Source: Candidatus Mycoplasma haematobovis
GTDB taxonomy: Bacteria; Bacillota_I; Bacilli_A; Mycoplasmatales; Mycoplasmoidaceae
NCBI RefSeq assembly: GCF_001645765.1
Contig: NZ_LWUJ01000012.1
Span: 62,001-126,000 of the forward strand
DNA: 64,000 nucleotides
Direction: 5' to 3'
The notes under the pieces are model-generated. The model saw only the letters and a list, made by a program, of their open reading frames with translations. It was not told the origin of the DNA and made no database searches. This document shows positions 54,543 to 64,000 of the stretch, one piece after another (the first letter of the stretch is position 1; every line of letters starts with the position of its first letter). The translations under genes were made by a program, and so were the position numbers.

Positions 54543-55451
54543 ATGGCATTCAGATTTAATTCTGTTGCTCTGTTGCTTTCATCATTATTGACTGGTGGTG
54601 GAGCTTGAGTAGGTTATGAATTATACAAACCAAAAACAGTTAGAGATCTTATTGCTTGAAAAGGATTCACTTTAGCTTCTGAAGAAGATAGTGGCATTTG
54701 AGAAGCACTTTATTTTCAAGGCAAAGCTGAGTTAGGTGATAAAGTTACGGATGCCAGTACATTAAAGCAATTCTGTGTTAAGACTGCAAAAGAAAAGATA
54801 GATTACTCTAGTAAGAACTATGAACATGTTGAAAAGTTTTGCGTTAATGCCTTGAAAAGTAGGAGGGCTAGGATTATTTCTAAAGGATTTAAGGAAACTG
54901 ATTTTCTAAGTACTGATGATGATTACAAGTTGGCTTTTATTTTCAACAGGTATAGTCCTACTTTCTTATCTCTTTTAGGAAAACCTAATCTTACGAAAGA
55001 TACTGAAATAGATGATAATTCAGAACTCTTACAGTCCTATAAAGACTATTGTTCGAAAGTATTAAATGAAGATGATATTAAGATTGCTGTATCACAACAA
55101 TTATGTTCAAAAAGTAAAGAAAAAACAGTAGTAGATTTGTTAACTAAAGACGGATACACTTTACGAAGCGATCAAGAATTAGAAGCAGATTTCGAAAAAT
55201 ACAAACAAGATAATAATGGTAAAGACGCAAAGTACGTTGTAGGTAATACCCTTTTGGAGGCAATTAAGGATGTTTCACAAGGAGAAGATAGCTGATTAGA
55301 TTTAACTAGGGACAAAAATAAATTTGCAACTCAATTTAAGAAATACTGTAATGAACAGAAAGAAAAATCACTTTATGCAAAAGACTTCTTAAAAGATGTC
55401 TATCCAAAGTTTAAATCTAGATGTGCTAATGAAATTAAACCTTCGCGCTAA
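54543..55451 (+). CDS. G2-family protein, three WC modules
   Basis: 302 aa starting MAFRFNSVALLLSSLLTGGG, then WVGYELYKPKTVRDLIAWKG. The cysteines are in QFCVKT, KFCVNA, DYCSKV, QLCSKS, KYCNEQ and SRCANE. The first about 66 bp are identical to those of 56140. It lies alone, without a G1 partner. Confidence 0.87.
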
Positions 55452-55556
55452 AGATTTTTATTTTCTTTTTGCTGGTAATTGATTTTCAGCCATAAATACA
55501 TCTTTTACGTAAAATAAAACTACCACTTTATTTTTATTTTGTTATATATTTAAACT

Positions 55557-55860
55557 TTAAATCATTCTTCTGGTTCATTCTTTTTCACTAATATAAGATT
55601 TGATTTGTTTCAAGAACTCTCTAGTACTTCAAATTTGGTCACTAGCTCAGGTTTGTACAAATGAGAATCTACATTCATTCGTTTTTTCATATAACTAAAT
55701 AGACTCTAAGATTTTGAATGTCTTAATAGATTTATTTAATTTATTTTTAACTTGTTCGTTGCTGAAAAAACTGAAGGATTTGCAGGTATTTCATTTACAA
55801 AAAATACATCTTTTATTTTGCCTCTAGTCGCACCAACTTTAGTTAGTAGCTTGACTATTA
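55557..55860 (-). pseudogene. Decayed YGC-family gene
   Basis: In one frame it reads KTFKILESI, TAG (55695-55697), LYEKTNECRFSFVQTW, then REFLKQIKSYISEKEW, matching the LYExxxxCxFVF signature and the REFLK helix of the family. Upstream pieces (KDVFFVNEIPANPS) lie in another frame. No anchor is preserved. Confidence 0.6.
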
Positions 55861-56139
55861 TTGAATACTAGTTAAGTATTGAATTTTTAGTTTTTGATTA
55901 TCAAATTTTCAAAAGATTTATTTGTATTATTAAAGAATATTTCTTGTTATTTATCCTAGTTAAATTTTGTATTATTTTAAAGTTTAAATTAAGATGATTT
56001 TATTAGCGATTGATAGATAAATAATTTACTTTATTTATCTTATTATTTAAGTATCAAAATTAACATATTATTATTTTTTAGCTAACTAAAAGATAATTAC
56101 TCATAGATTAAATAATTAATTACTTTATTGAGTTAATTT
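55861..56139. other. AT-rich spacer upstream of a G2 gene
   Basis: Nearly pure A and T with no open frame of interest. It should contain the promoter of the 56140 gene. No defined motif is claimed. Confidence 0.4.
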
Positions 56140-57057
56140 ATGGCATTCAGATTTAATTCTGTTGCTCTGTTGCTTTCATCATTATTGACTGGTGGTGGAG
56201 CTTGATTAGGATATGAATTGTACAAGCCTAAAACAGTTGAAGGATGAGTAAATTGAAAAGGGCTTAAGTTAGCTACAGAAGATAAAGATAATCTTTGAAA
56301 AGCCCTTTATTTTCAAGGAAAACATGAGCTAGGCGAAAAGATTAAAGATTGAGAAGAATTAAAGAAGTCTTGTGTTAAAGCTTGAAAACAAAAAACAGGC
56401 AATGATAATAAGGATTTAGAGTATGTAGAGAAGTTCTGTCTAGATAATTTAAAGACTAGAAAAGCAAGAATAATAGCTACAGGTTTTGATGAAAAGATCT
56501 TTTTAAAAGAAGATGAAGACTTTAAAGTGGAGTTTACTTTCAACAGGTATAGCCCTACTTTTCTTGAACTTTTAGGCGAAAAGAAAACAGATAAAGAACC
56601 AGAAATTGACAAGAATCAACCATTACTAGAAAAATATAAAAAATATTGTGAGGATGAGTTAAGCGCTAATGATACTAAGATTGAAGTTGTAAAGCAGATA
56701 TGTTCAAAACAACATAAATATCAAACAGCTGAACAAAAACTTACTAGCGAGGGATTAATTTTAAAGAGCTTAGATGATTTGAAAGGAGAGTGGAAAAATT
56801 ATAGAGATGAAAAAAAATCAAAAAATTACAGAATAGGAAATACTCTCTTAGAGGATATTAAGGATACTTCTACACAAGATTCTTGAATAGAATTACAAGA
56901 TGATCAAAATAAGTTTGGGCAAAGGTTTAATGAATGATGTAGCAATCAAAAGGACAAAAAATTATATGAAGAAAACTTCTACAAAGAAACTTATCCTAAA
57001 TTTAAAACACGTTGCTCTAAATCAAAAACAGGGAAATTAATTACTCAAACAGAATAA
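56140..57057 (+). CDS. G2-family protein, three WC modules
   Basis: 305 aa starting MAFRFNSVALLLSSLLTGGG, then WLGYELYKPKTVEGWVNWKG. The module cysteines are in KSCVKA, KFCLDN, KYCEDE, QICSKQ, EWCSNQ and TRCSKS. It ends ITQTE. Identity with 54543 is highest in the leader and falls off after it. Confidence 0.87.
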
Positions 57058-57107
57058 TTTTGCTTTATTGAAGATTTCTTTATTTTTGTTGGGGTAATTA
57101 TACTCTC

Positions 57108-57480
57108 TTATTTTTCGCATCAAGCTTGTAATTTTGACCTAAAATCATTTTGTTTAGTTGTAGGAGATTCTATTAATTTTTTAATTTCATCTTTGTTGTA
57201 TGTTTTTCCTTCTATTTTTTCAAGATAATCTTCAATATTTAAGGCGCATCATTTAGCTACTTTATCTTTGAAAGATTCATCATTTGAATTTTCGTATTTT
57301 GTACATAATTTTTTAAATACGAACGTGACTTTTTTGGAGCAAAAACTTTAAATGATTTGCAGGATTTATGTATGTACCTCATTTTGCATCAAATATAGAA
57401 TCTTGTTTTGATTTATCTAACTGTGATATTAACTTGTAATCTTCTGACTCTAATGTTTGTGCTAGGTATTAACATAACTA
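57108..57480 (-). pseudogene. Decayed WC-module gene related to 61480-62068
   Basis: Fragments read LESEDYKLISQLDKSKQDSIFDAKW, KLCTKYEN, VAKWCALNIEDYLEKI and LQAWCEK before TAA 57108. Frames change near 57310. The second half (WCxLNIEDxxxxI) also occurs in the broken gene at 61480, so the two derive from one family. Confidence 0.6.
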
Positions 57481-57607
57481 CCGTAACATTTTCTACACTT
57501 TCAAAGCCAACAATAACTGAGTTATTGTAATGGTCATATTTATTATTTTGATCTCTTTTTCATTTGATATGTGGCTTTATTGCTATAAGGTAAGAAGGAT
57601 TGTTGGT

Positions 57608-57800
57608 ATGTCGGCTTAAGATAGGTATTACTTTGTTATTTTCAGCATTAATTATTTTTGGAGATAACGAATACTACAAACCAAGTAATATTAGAGATTT
57701 ATTAAAGCGGCAAGGCATTAGATAACAAATCATGAACAATCATTTTCTTCGAAAATGAAGAAGAGTTGAAAGAATTGCAAAAATGTTTTTTCAAGAATCC
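57608..57800 (+). pseudogene. G1 N-terminal fragment
   Basis: ATG 57608 is followed within four codons by TAA, but another frame encodes GITLLFSALIIFGDNEYYKPSNIRDLL and RQGIR before TAA. Only the leader and first about 40 residues survive. Confidence 0.6.
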
Positions 57801-58045
57801 ATCAACACCATAGGTTTCTTTGTACTTCAACTTTCAGTAAATACAAATTTAAAGTCATAGAAATTTTCGTAAATTGATACATTTTTTAGTTTTGAAGCCT
57901 TTTTTGGCAAAGATGATTCTGTAATTTTGTGCTTATTATTTATTTAAAACATTATTGGCATCAGTAGTATTTGTTAAATGTATCGTTTCTTCCAACAAAT
58001 GCTGTTTTTATTAATACTTTAAAGAACATAAAAATAAGTGTAGTC
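57795..58045 (-). pseudogene. Decayed YGC-family gene
   Basis: It encodes NKHKITESSLPKKASKL, then NVSIYENFYDFKFVFTESW, where the family Cys is replaced by Phe. Frameshifts and stops affect the N-terminal part. Confidence 0.6.
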
Positions 58046-58064
58046 TTTTATCTATATTAAATAG

Positions 58065-58469
58065 TTAGTCGGAAGGAGGCAGTTCTCTTGGATCGATACG
58101 AAAACCTGACCCCCCTCTTCATGCTACGTTTGATAGCGTAATAACTCTACCGTTCGTACAATAAGTTCTATATATTTCTGCTCCTTCAATTATTTTGTTT
58201 TTTCATATTTTTTCTTTATCTTTATGCTTTGCCAAAAATTCATTAGCAGTGTATATTACACTTCCTCTTCACTTTTCAACGAATGTAAATTTACAATTAT
58301 TAAATTTTTCATAAATTTTAATATCCTCTAAACTTGTTATTTTTTTTGGTAAATTAACTTTTGAAAGGCTAATTGGTTTAGTTAATAACTCATTAGCAAC
58401 ACTTACATTTGTTGATAAATAAACTGTACTTCCTGCAATAGCTGTTTTCGATAGAATCTTAAGAATCAT
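58065..58469 (-). CDS. YGC-family protein
   Basis: 134 aa starting MILKILSKTAIAGSTVYLS. After the anchor comes the signature DIKIYEKFNNCKFTFVEKW, then NEFLAKHKDKEK, and the second cysteine in YRTYCTNGRVITL. The C-terminus is GSGFRIDPRELPPSD. It is the most downstream intact copy of the minus-strand YGC array. Confidence 0.84.
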
Positions 58470-58484
58470 AGAATTTAAAAATAA

Positions 58485-58835
58485 TTAATAGCTTGATACC
58501 CTTTCTTCAAAAACTCTTCTTCCAAAATTAAAGGATAGTGTCACTGCTTTTTGTTTTTTGCATTGGTCTTTAAATTTATTTGTTTCTGTTATCAAGTCTT
58601 TTTCCCATTGATTTTCTTGTCATTCCTTTAAAAATTTTTCAAAGTTGTATGTTGTCGATCAAAAACTAACAAATACAAAATTACACCCATAAAAGTTTTC
58701 ATAAATAGACATATCTGCCAGATTGGCAATAATTGTTGGCATAGTTTTTTCTTCAATTTTATGTCTACTATTTATTAAACTGCCTTCAACGTCTATAGAG
58801 TTTGATAAATACATTTTGCCACTTGCACTGCCCAT
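58485..58835 (-). CDS. YGC-family protein with shortened leader
   Basis: 116 aa from ATG 58835 (MGSASGKMYLSNSIDV). In-frame sequence upstream continues as IKIAL to a TAA, so the first about eight residues of the usual leader cannot be read from an ATG. The signature is DMSIYENFYGCNFVFVSFW and the second Cys is in DQCKKQKAVTL. It is possibly a silenced copy whose start codon was lost. Confidence 0.65.
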
Positions 58836-58961
58836 TAATGCTATTTTTATAGTACTTTAAGTAGCACAGAAAATAAGTTTAAACTTTCAATTTTTATTAG
58901 ATATTGTTGTCAAAAACAGCAAATCGTATGTAGGATAGTTATTTCTTAAAAAATCAATAAT

Positions 58962-59342
58962 TTAAATCTTAAGTTCAAAAACTTTTTTATGATTGTTAAA
59001 GGCCAATGTTGCTATCTTTTTTTCTTTACAGTTTAATTTAAAGGTATTTGCACCTTTAATTATTCTTTGTTTTCATTCAGCCGTTTCATATCTACTTAAA
59101 AATTTCTCAAAATTATACATTGTTTGATTTGTTCAATTGTCAATAAATACAAAATTACAATTGTTAAGTTTTTCATAAAGCTTAATATCGTCTAGATTAT
59201 TTATTGTTTTTGTGAAAGAAGAGTCTTGGAGATCAAGTTGTTTTGGCGGCAATGTATCAGAGATATCTAAAGAATTTGTTAAATATACCGCTCCCCCAAC
59301 TCCTCCAAATAATGCTGTTTTTGAAAGCATCTTAAGAATCAT
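58962..59342 (-). CDS. YGC-family protein
   Basis: 126 aa starting MILKMLSKTALFGGVGGAVYL, then TNSLDISDTLPPKQLDL and the signature DIKLYEKLNNCNFVFIDNW. The second cysteine lies in LNCKEKKIATL. It ends KVFELKI. Confidence 0.85.
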
Positions 59343-59393
59343 AAAAAATGGAATCTTTTAAGAAATAAAGACTATCAATAAATTACTTAAGCT

Positions 59394-59735
59394 TTCAGCT
59401 TAAAGACTGTTCTGTCAAAACTAGCGTTACTACTTGCTTGTTTTTGCAATATTTCTTAAAATCATTTGTTCCTTTAATTAGGCATTATAATTATTTAATT
59501 TTTTGTATTCTTTCAAGAATTTTTAAAATTGTATGTCGTTGGCCAAAAGCTAATAAAGCCAAACTTGCAACCATAAAACGACATATCACCTAGCAATTCT
59601 TGTTGGTAAAGATTTTTCTGCAATTTTATGAGTGTCATTTAATAGACCATTAGGGGGTCTTTATAGCATTAGATAAATATACTGCACTTTCGGCGCCTCA
59701 TTATTACTGTTTTTTGCAAAACTTTAAAAAAACAT
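59394..59735 (-). pseudogene. Decayed YGC-family gene
   Basis: It starts MFF and then TAA. Remains of the leader (KTVIM, YLS), a YGC-like segment in another frame and a C-terminal stretch survive, with several stops and frameshifts. It lies between two intact copies. Confidence 0.6.
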
Positions 59736-59801
59736 GAAGGCTCAAAATCAATTTTTGCTGTATATTATTGTTAAGCTTTCAAACTTAGAATAAGTAAATT
59801 T

Positions 59802-60185
59802 TTATTTTGGGTGATAAATTACAAATTTATTAACATGAAAAGCAAGAGTAATAAACTTTTGTTTTTCGCATCTTGTCTTGTGTTCATTAGTTGCGCTAAT
59901 GATTAGATTTGGTCATTTTTTATCTTCCTTATTTTTTTTTATGAATTCTCTAAAACTATAGGTTTCTTTTTTGTCTCAATTATTAATGAATACAAAATTA
60001 CACCCATAAAAGTTTTCATATAGTTTGATATCTTCTATTTTTGTAATTGTTGCTGGTAAGAAAGTTTTTTCAAGTTGTTTTTGTTTATTTACTAACTGTT
60101 CAGGCACATCTATAGCATTAGATAAATATATTGCACTCCCTGCACTCCCTAAAACCACTACTCTGGAAAGAGCTTTAAAAAGCAT
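59802..60185 (-). CDS. YGC-family protein
   Basis: 127 aa starting MLFKALSRVVVLGSAGSAIYL, then SNAIDVPEQL and the signature DIKLYENFYGCNFVFINNW. A run of A8-9 in the coding strand falls in the FIKKNKED segment. The second cysteine is in TRCEKQKFITL. It ends FVIYHPK. Confidence 0.85.
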
Positions 60186-60207
60186 AAAGCCGCCATTTTA
60201 ACTAACT

Positions 60208-60539
60208 TTAAAAGTAAATACTTTTGTGTTTTTGGTAAATTAAAGTCACGTTTTTTTCCTTTTCACAACTACTCTTATTTTTATTAGCTCCATAAGTCAC
60301 TAACCCTTCTCATCTTATATTTCCTATTCATTCATCTGGCTTTGTCCTTGCTTGATCTAAAAGACCTCTAGTGTTATGTATTTGTTGTTCATTCCATTTA
60401 TTTAAAAGAATATATTTGTATCTATATTGTTTTTGGTAAGCATTCTCTATTAATAAACCATCATCAACTCTTGTATTTATTACAAAATAAAATTGCACCT
60501 TCTATTAATCCGACCTTAGATACCTAATTTAGCCATCAT
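60208..60539 (-). pseudogene. Diverged YGC-like gene, frameshifted near its start
   Basis: From ATG 60539 the frame gives MMAKLGI and TAA. Another frame is open from about 60490 to 60208 and encodes NAYQKQYRYKYILLNKW, RGLLDQARTKPDEW and SSCEKEKNVTLIY. The plan is that of the YGC family, but YGC itself is replaced (RYKYI). Confidence 0.6.
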
Positions 60540-60626
60540 ATTTATTTGATTTCTGAATTAGGCGCCCTAATAAATTCTTATTAGTAGTATTATTCTTTAA
60601 ATTTTGCGTTAAGGAAAATCATAAAT

Positions 60627-61034
60627 TTATGTACTAGGAACAAGATAAGTAAATTTATTCCCTCTTTGAAGAAAGGAAAGAGTAATTATTTTCTTTTGTT
60701 TACAATCGTTCTTAAAAGAATCGGCGCTTTTAATTACTAAGTTACTTCACTGATTAGGGGTATCTCTATGTTGTTTTAAAAATTCTGAGTAGTTGTATAT
60801 TTCCTTGTTACCTCACGATTTAACAAATACAAAACTACATCCATAATATCTTTCATATAATTCAATATCATTTAAGGCTGAAATTGTTTCGGGTAAAGAA
60901 GTCGTTTTAAGAGCATAACTTTTGGTTGTAAGATCATCTGGGATATCCAAGATATTAGTCAAATATACTGCACCTCCGGCACCTCCCATCAATACTGTTT
61001 TCACAACTCCTCCAATAAGAACTGTCTTAGTCAT
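60627..61034 (-). CDS. YGC-family protein
   Basis: 135 aa starting MTKTVLIGGVVKTVLMGGAGG. The leader appears duplicated (TVLIGG and TVLMGG). The signature is DIELYERYYGCSFVFVKSW, then SEFLKQHRDTPNQW, and the second Cys is in NDCKQKKIITL. It ends YLVPST. An alternating AT repeat lies 43 nt upstream of the start. Confidence 0.84.
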
Positions 61035-61076
61035 TATTTAAAAGAACTTTTAGATTTTAAGGGGTGCTAATTAAAG

Positions 61077-61094
61077 ATATATATATATATATAT
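61077..61094. repeat. (AT)9 dinucleotide repeat
   Basis: Nine uninterrupted AT units upstream of the YGC gene at 61034 and just downstream of the broken copy at 61101. Length changes here could alter promoter spacing, but that is not shown. Confidence 0.7.
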
Positions 61095-61100
61095 GTTAAT

Positions 61101-61459
61101 TTAAGTCTTTGGTTCAAATCTTCTTCCATTTTCATAGATCAATAATATATTCTCTACTTTTTCGCATTTAGATTTTTGTTTTTCTTCGCTGTAAGTTATT
61201 TAGTCTTTTCATTCTAGACTTCAATCCGGTCTATTTGACTTTGAATGTTCTACAAAACCTCTGGCTTTGTAAGTATTTTGACCCCCCTTCTGTAAAGGCA
61301 TATTTACATCCATAATGATTTTCATAGAATTTAATTCCATCTATAGAGCCAATTTTTTGTGGTAATTTTATTTTTGTAGTCTCTTAACTACTAAACCATC
61401 ACTAACATTGGTAACTAAAATAAAGTAAATTTCCCTGCTATTACTCCTGCTTTTGGCAT
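61101..61459 (-). pseudogene. Decayed YGC-family gene
   Basis: From ATG 61459 it encodes MPKAGVIAGKFTLF and then TAG. Later it has DGIKFYENHYGCKYAFTEGG followed by a frameshift, RGFVEHSKSNRPDW, an in-frame TAA, and KCEKVENILL, ending RRFEPKT. Confidence 0.65.
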
Positions 61460-61479
61460 TAATTTAAGGGCTGATAATA

Positions 61480-62068
61480 CTAAGCCACTGTGTCAGACAT
61501 AGTTGCTTTGCATTTTCTAATATTGATTTATTATCATCGAAATATGCTTTTTCTTTAGTTCCAGCACATCAAGTATGTAGTTTTTGGCCAGCGTCAGCTT
61601 CACTATCATCAGTTAAGACATTAATTGGCTTAACTGAAGTAGTTGTTTTTTGTCGTTGTATTTATCTGTTCAATTTTTATGAGATTTGTTTTCAGCAATA
61701 TATTTTCCTCCACTTATTGTTACTATTTCATCTTCAATATTTAAAGTACATCATTTAATTACTTTTTCTTTGTAAGAGGTATCGCTTGAATTTACATAAT
61801 TTTATGAAATCTTCTTTTGAAATAGTTTTATGTTCTTCGCTTTTTGAAAAGGTATTAGCTTTATTTGTCTCTTGTTTGTATTTGGTTCATTTAGAGTTAA
61901 ATAATGTATCTTTTTTAGAATCTTCTACTTCAGAAATTAGATGATATCCTTCTTTCTTTAAATTTTTTTCTAGTATGCTACGTGATAATAAAACGCCTGC
62001 AGTTGCACCGTCAACAATACTGCCCCAACACCTATCGCACACACTGTTTTTGTTAAAGCTTCCGCCAT
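61480..62068 (-). pseudogene. Frameshifted WC-module gene
   Basis: From ATG 62068 it reads MAEALTKTVCAIGVGAVLL, loses frame at about 62012 and meets TAG. The next frame gives ATAGVLLSRSILEKNLKKEGYHLI, KWTKYKQETNKANTF and IKLC. A further shift leads to KWCTLNIEDEIVTI and the end AKQLCLTQWL. It is related to 57108-57480. It diverges from alkA with 5 nt between start codons. Confidence 0.7.
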
Positions 62069-62073
62069 ACTAA

Positions 62074-62670
62074 ATGTTCTTTCCTTTTAAAGCTGAAGCA
62101 TTAGATTATTTAAGAAAAAAAGATCCATACTTATCAAAGTTTATTGATAAGTATGGAGTAATATCAAGACCAATAAAGAATAATGTATTTGAAGCAATAG
62201 TAAATTCAATATTAGGACAACAAATATCTACTTCTGTTACTAGAGTTATTTGAAAAAGAGTTAAAGATAAAGTAGGAGAAGTAACGCCAGATAGTATTTC
62301 CGCTTTAACTATAGAGGAATTAAGAGCATGTGGCACTAGCTTTAAAAAAGCTAGTAATTTATTATTTATTAGTCAAAGATTTAAATTAGGAGAATTTGAT
62401 TCTTTGAATACTATGAATGATGAAGAAGTATGTAATAAGTTATGTGAATTACCAGGAGTAGGAAGATGAACAGCAGAAATGGTAATGATACATGCTTTAT
62501 TAAGAGAAGATGTACTTAGTTATGGAGATGCAGGAATTAAGAAAGGTTTAAGAATAATATATGGTATTGATAAAGTAACTCCTGAAATATTTAAGAAATG
62601 CAAAGAATTATATAGTCCATATGGGACTATAGCAAGTTTCTATATATGAAGAGTAGCTAATGATAGTTAG
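62074..62670 (+). CDS. alkA: DNA-3-methyladenine glycosylase, AlkA type (HhH-GPD)
   Basis: 198 aa, matching the catalytic domain of the HhH-GPD superfamily without the extra N-terminal domain of E. coli AlkA. It excises alkylated bases from DNA, starting base-excision repair. ILGQQIS (46-52) is the usual first motif. The helix-hairpin-helix LPGVGRWTAEM is at 126-136, with Trp132 encoded by TGA. The presumed catalytic Asp is Asp152 in SYGDAG. It starts at ATG 62074; there is a 26-nt gap to the Z gene on the same strand. It is a conserved housekeeping gene at the edge of the variable region. Confidence 0.9.
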
Positions 62671-62696
62671 AAATTAATCTACATAAGATAACTATT

Positions 62697-63731
62697 ATGA
62701 GATTATTAACTATTCCAGTAATTGGAATTCCTTTAGTTGGAACAGTATTATTAAATACATTATCTTTGGATAATGACAAGTACCATAATGCAAGATTAGT
62801 AGAGGTTTATTTTTATGCTCCAACTCCAACTTCCGGAAATAATGAACAAAAAACTGAAAAAATTAAAGTTTGAATTGAAGATTTAGGCAACACTTCAAGG
62901 TTTCAATTCTACAAAAGTAATAATGGGCAAAGCAAATGAGTAAATTTTAGTGAAGCCGGACAAGATCATAAGAAATATTTATTATTGGCTCAAATTTCTA
63001 AATACTTCTTTCTTAATCAGCATTATTTAAATATTGCTAAAGCTCTTTATTTAATTAAAGATGAAAATAAAGATACTACAGTAACCTGTCCAGATACTTG
63101 TAAAACAAAACTAGATTGTTGCCCTCTTAAAGATTGTGCTAGTTTACCAAACGATCATAGGCAATTTTTCTATCATTTAAATAATTTAAATAGTGCTTCA
63201 AACGGGGCTTATTTAAGTCCGGTTCAAGCACACATTTCATTAGGAGATCTTAAATTTGAAGATTTAACAAATAAGTCAAATCAGGATAATAAATCAATTT
63301 CTGGCTCCTTAGTTTATGGGCACGTTGACTATTGATACAAACCTAAAGAAGGGGTTGATTGAAAAATTGAAGAGGATAAGAAGAAATTCTATAAATTAAC
63401 TTCTTCTTCTTCTTCTGATGCTTCTGCAAGTAGCGGTAAGAAATACTTTGCCAATTATCCTACTACTTTCACAATGAAACTAGAGAATGGACAACTTAAG
63501 AAAGGAGAAAAAGAAAATGACTTGTTAAAGGCTTACGATAAGTTAAATGAGAAAAAGAATTTAGATAAGTTATTAGGAGATAAGAAAACATTGAAAACAT
63601 GTTGTTGTAGTGATGATCCTAAGCCTGATTCACTTGAATGCTTATTAGGTAGTAACTTTGTTAAATTGGAATCAAGCTTAGATACTATACAGAAATGAGT
63701 TAAAGATAAGAAGCCTTGTCAAACCACATAA
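62697..63731 (+). CDS. Z-family protein with cysteine cluster
   Basis: 344 aa starting MRLLTIPVIGIPLVGTVLL. After the anchor come VEVYFYAP, KIKVWIEDLGNTS, a cysteine cluster (TCPDTC, DCCPLKDC; about residues 140-160), YLSPVQAHISLG, GSLVYGHVDYWY and YFANYPTTF. The C-terminal part has TCCCSDD and SLECLLGSNFVK, as in 44068 (SLECLISKNYVK). A Ser run (SSSSSDASASSG) lies around residue 240. It ends KPCQTT. Confidence 0.85.
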
Positions 63732-64000
63732 CTACATTTGATTTCTTAAATTATTTCAAGAAACCATATATTTTTTGATTTCTTAATGATTCTGAGATAG
63801 AGAATTATTTACTTGAATTATTAGGAGAAGAAATAGAGGAATCTACTACTTTATTAGATCTAATTAAATTAGTAGATTCAGAAGATAATTTAATAAAGAG
63901 CAATTATTTTAAGTTGAATACTTTACTTGATGAAAAATTAAAGACTTTCTTTATTAATAAATTCAAAATTCCAACTCTTGATTTCTATGACCATACTTTC
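63716..64000 (+). CDS. Partial protein, possibly DUF2779/PD-(D/E)xK nuclease-like
   Basis: 95 residues are visible before the window ends. TTG 63716 is the only reasonable start and overlaps the Z gene by 16 nt. The segment TTFDFLNYFKKPYIFWFLND resembles the start of DUF2779-type proteins of mollicutes (TDFLxYLKCPKYFW), but without the Cys. No catalytic motif is in the visible part. Identification is tentative. Confidence 0.5.

Noticed and set aside
61105-61125. GGTTCAAATC resembling a tRNA T-loop
   Set aside because: The flanking 5-base stems do not pair and no acceptor or anticodon arm is present; it lies in the C-terminal codons of a decayed YGC gene.
1-64000. Insertion sequence or prophage
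   Set aside because: No transposase, integrase or phage structural motif was seen, and no terminal inverted repeats bound any block.

Overview
The window looks like a piece of a haemotropic mycoplasma (haemoplasma) chromosome. It is AT-rich, UGA must be read as tryptophan to keep genes open (for example the conserved Trp of the AlkA GxWTAEM motif is TGA), and most of it is tandem families of short, N-terminally anchored, otherwise unrecognisable proteins. All coordinates use genetic code 4 and include stop codons; under the standard code nearly every gene is cut into pieces. I cannot name the species. Only a few genes have a recognisable function: a truncated type I restriction R subunit (6070-7446), a UvrD/PcrA-type helicase (33447-35375), an RDD-like membrane protein (35378-36235), and an AlkA-type DNA glycosylase (62074-62670).

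Layout. (1) 1-6.06 kb, minus strand: tandem paralogues of three size classes (A about 225 aa, B about 135 aa, C about 200 aa) plus two low-complexity tail proteins. (2) 6.07-7.45 kb: restriction R-subunit remnant. (3) 7.49-22.05 kb, minus strand: mixed paralogues, interrupted by one unrelated plus-strand gene with a C9 tract (12360-13580). Several here are broken in the leader. (4) 22.05-31.5 kb, minus strand: sixteen tandem copies of one roughly 195-aa subfamily, the last decayed. (5) 31.8-33.3 kb, plus strand: two YGC-family genes, the second frame-broken by an 8-bp tandem repeat. (6) 33.4-39.4 kb: helicase and membrane genes. (7) 39.4-57.1 kb: interleaved families that I label G1 and G2 (plus strand, about 327 and 300-314 aa), V (minus, about 220 aa), Z (about 330-344 aa, Cys cluster), X (about 160 aa) and Y (about 165 aa). 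A V-Z-X-Y cassette occurs twice. (8) 57.1-62.07 kb, minus strand: array of short YGC-family genes in which intact and broken copies largely alternate. (9) 62.07-64 kb, plus strand: alkA, a Z-family gene and a gene running off the end.

How it fits together. Most families share one architecture: a short N-terminal hydrophobic, Gly/Ala-rich anchor followed by one, two or three copies of a 60-75 residue module that carries exactly two cysteines 20-28 residues apart, usually in WC, YC or KC contexts. That gives 2, 4 or 6 module cysteines in about 130-, 200- and 300-residue proteins. Surface or secreted location is inferred from the anchor and from what is known of haemoplasma paralogue families; it is not shown by the sequence. 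Genes in an array abut or overlap by 1-25 nt, so long polycistronic transcripts are likely. Many disabling changes lie in the first 20-40 codons while the body stays open, and there are simple-sequence tracts (C9, AAGCCCTG x3, AT x9), so part of the region looks like a reservoir of switchable or silent antigen-like genes.
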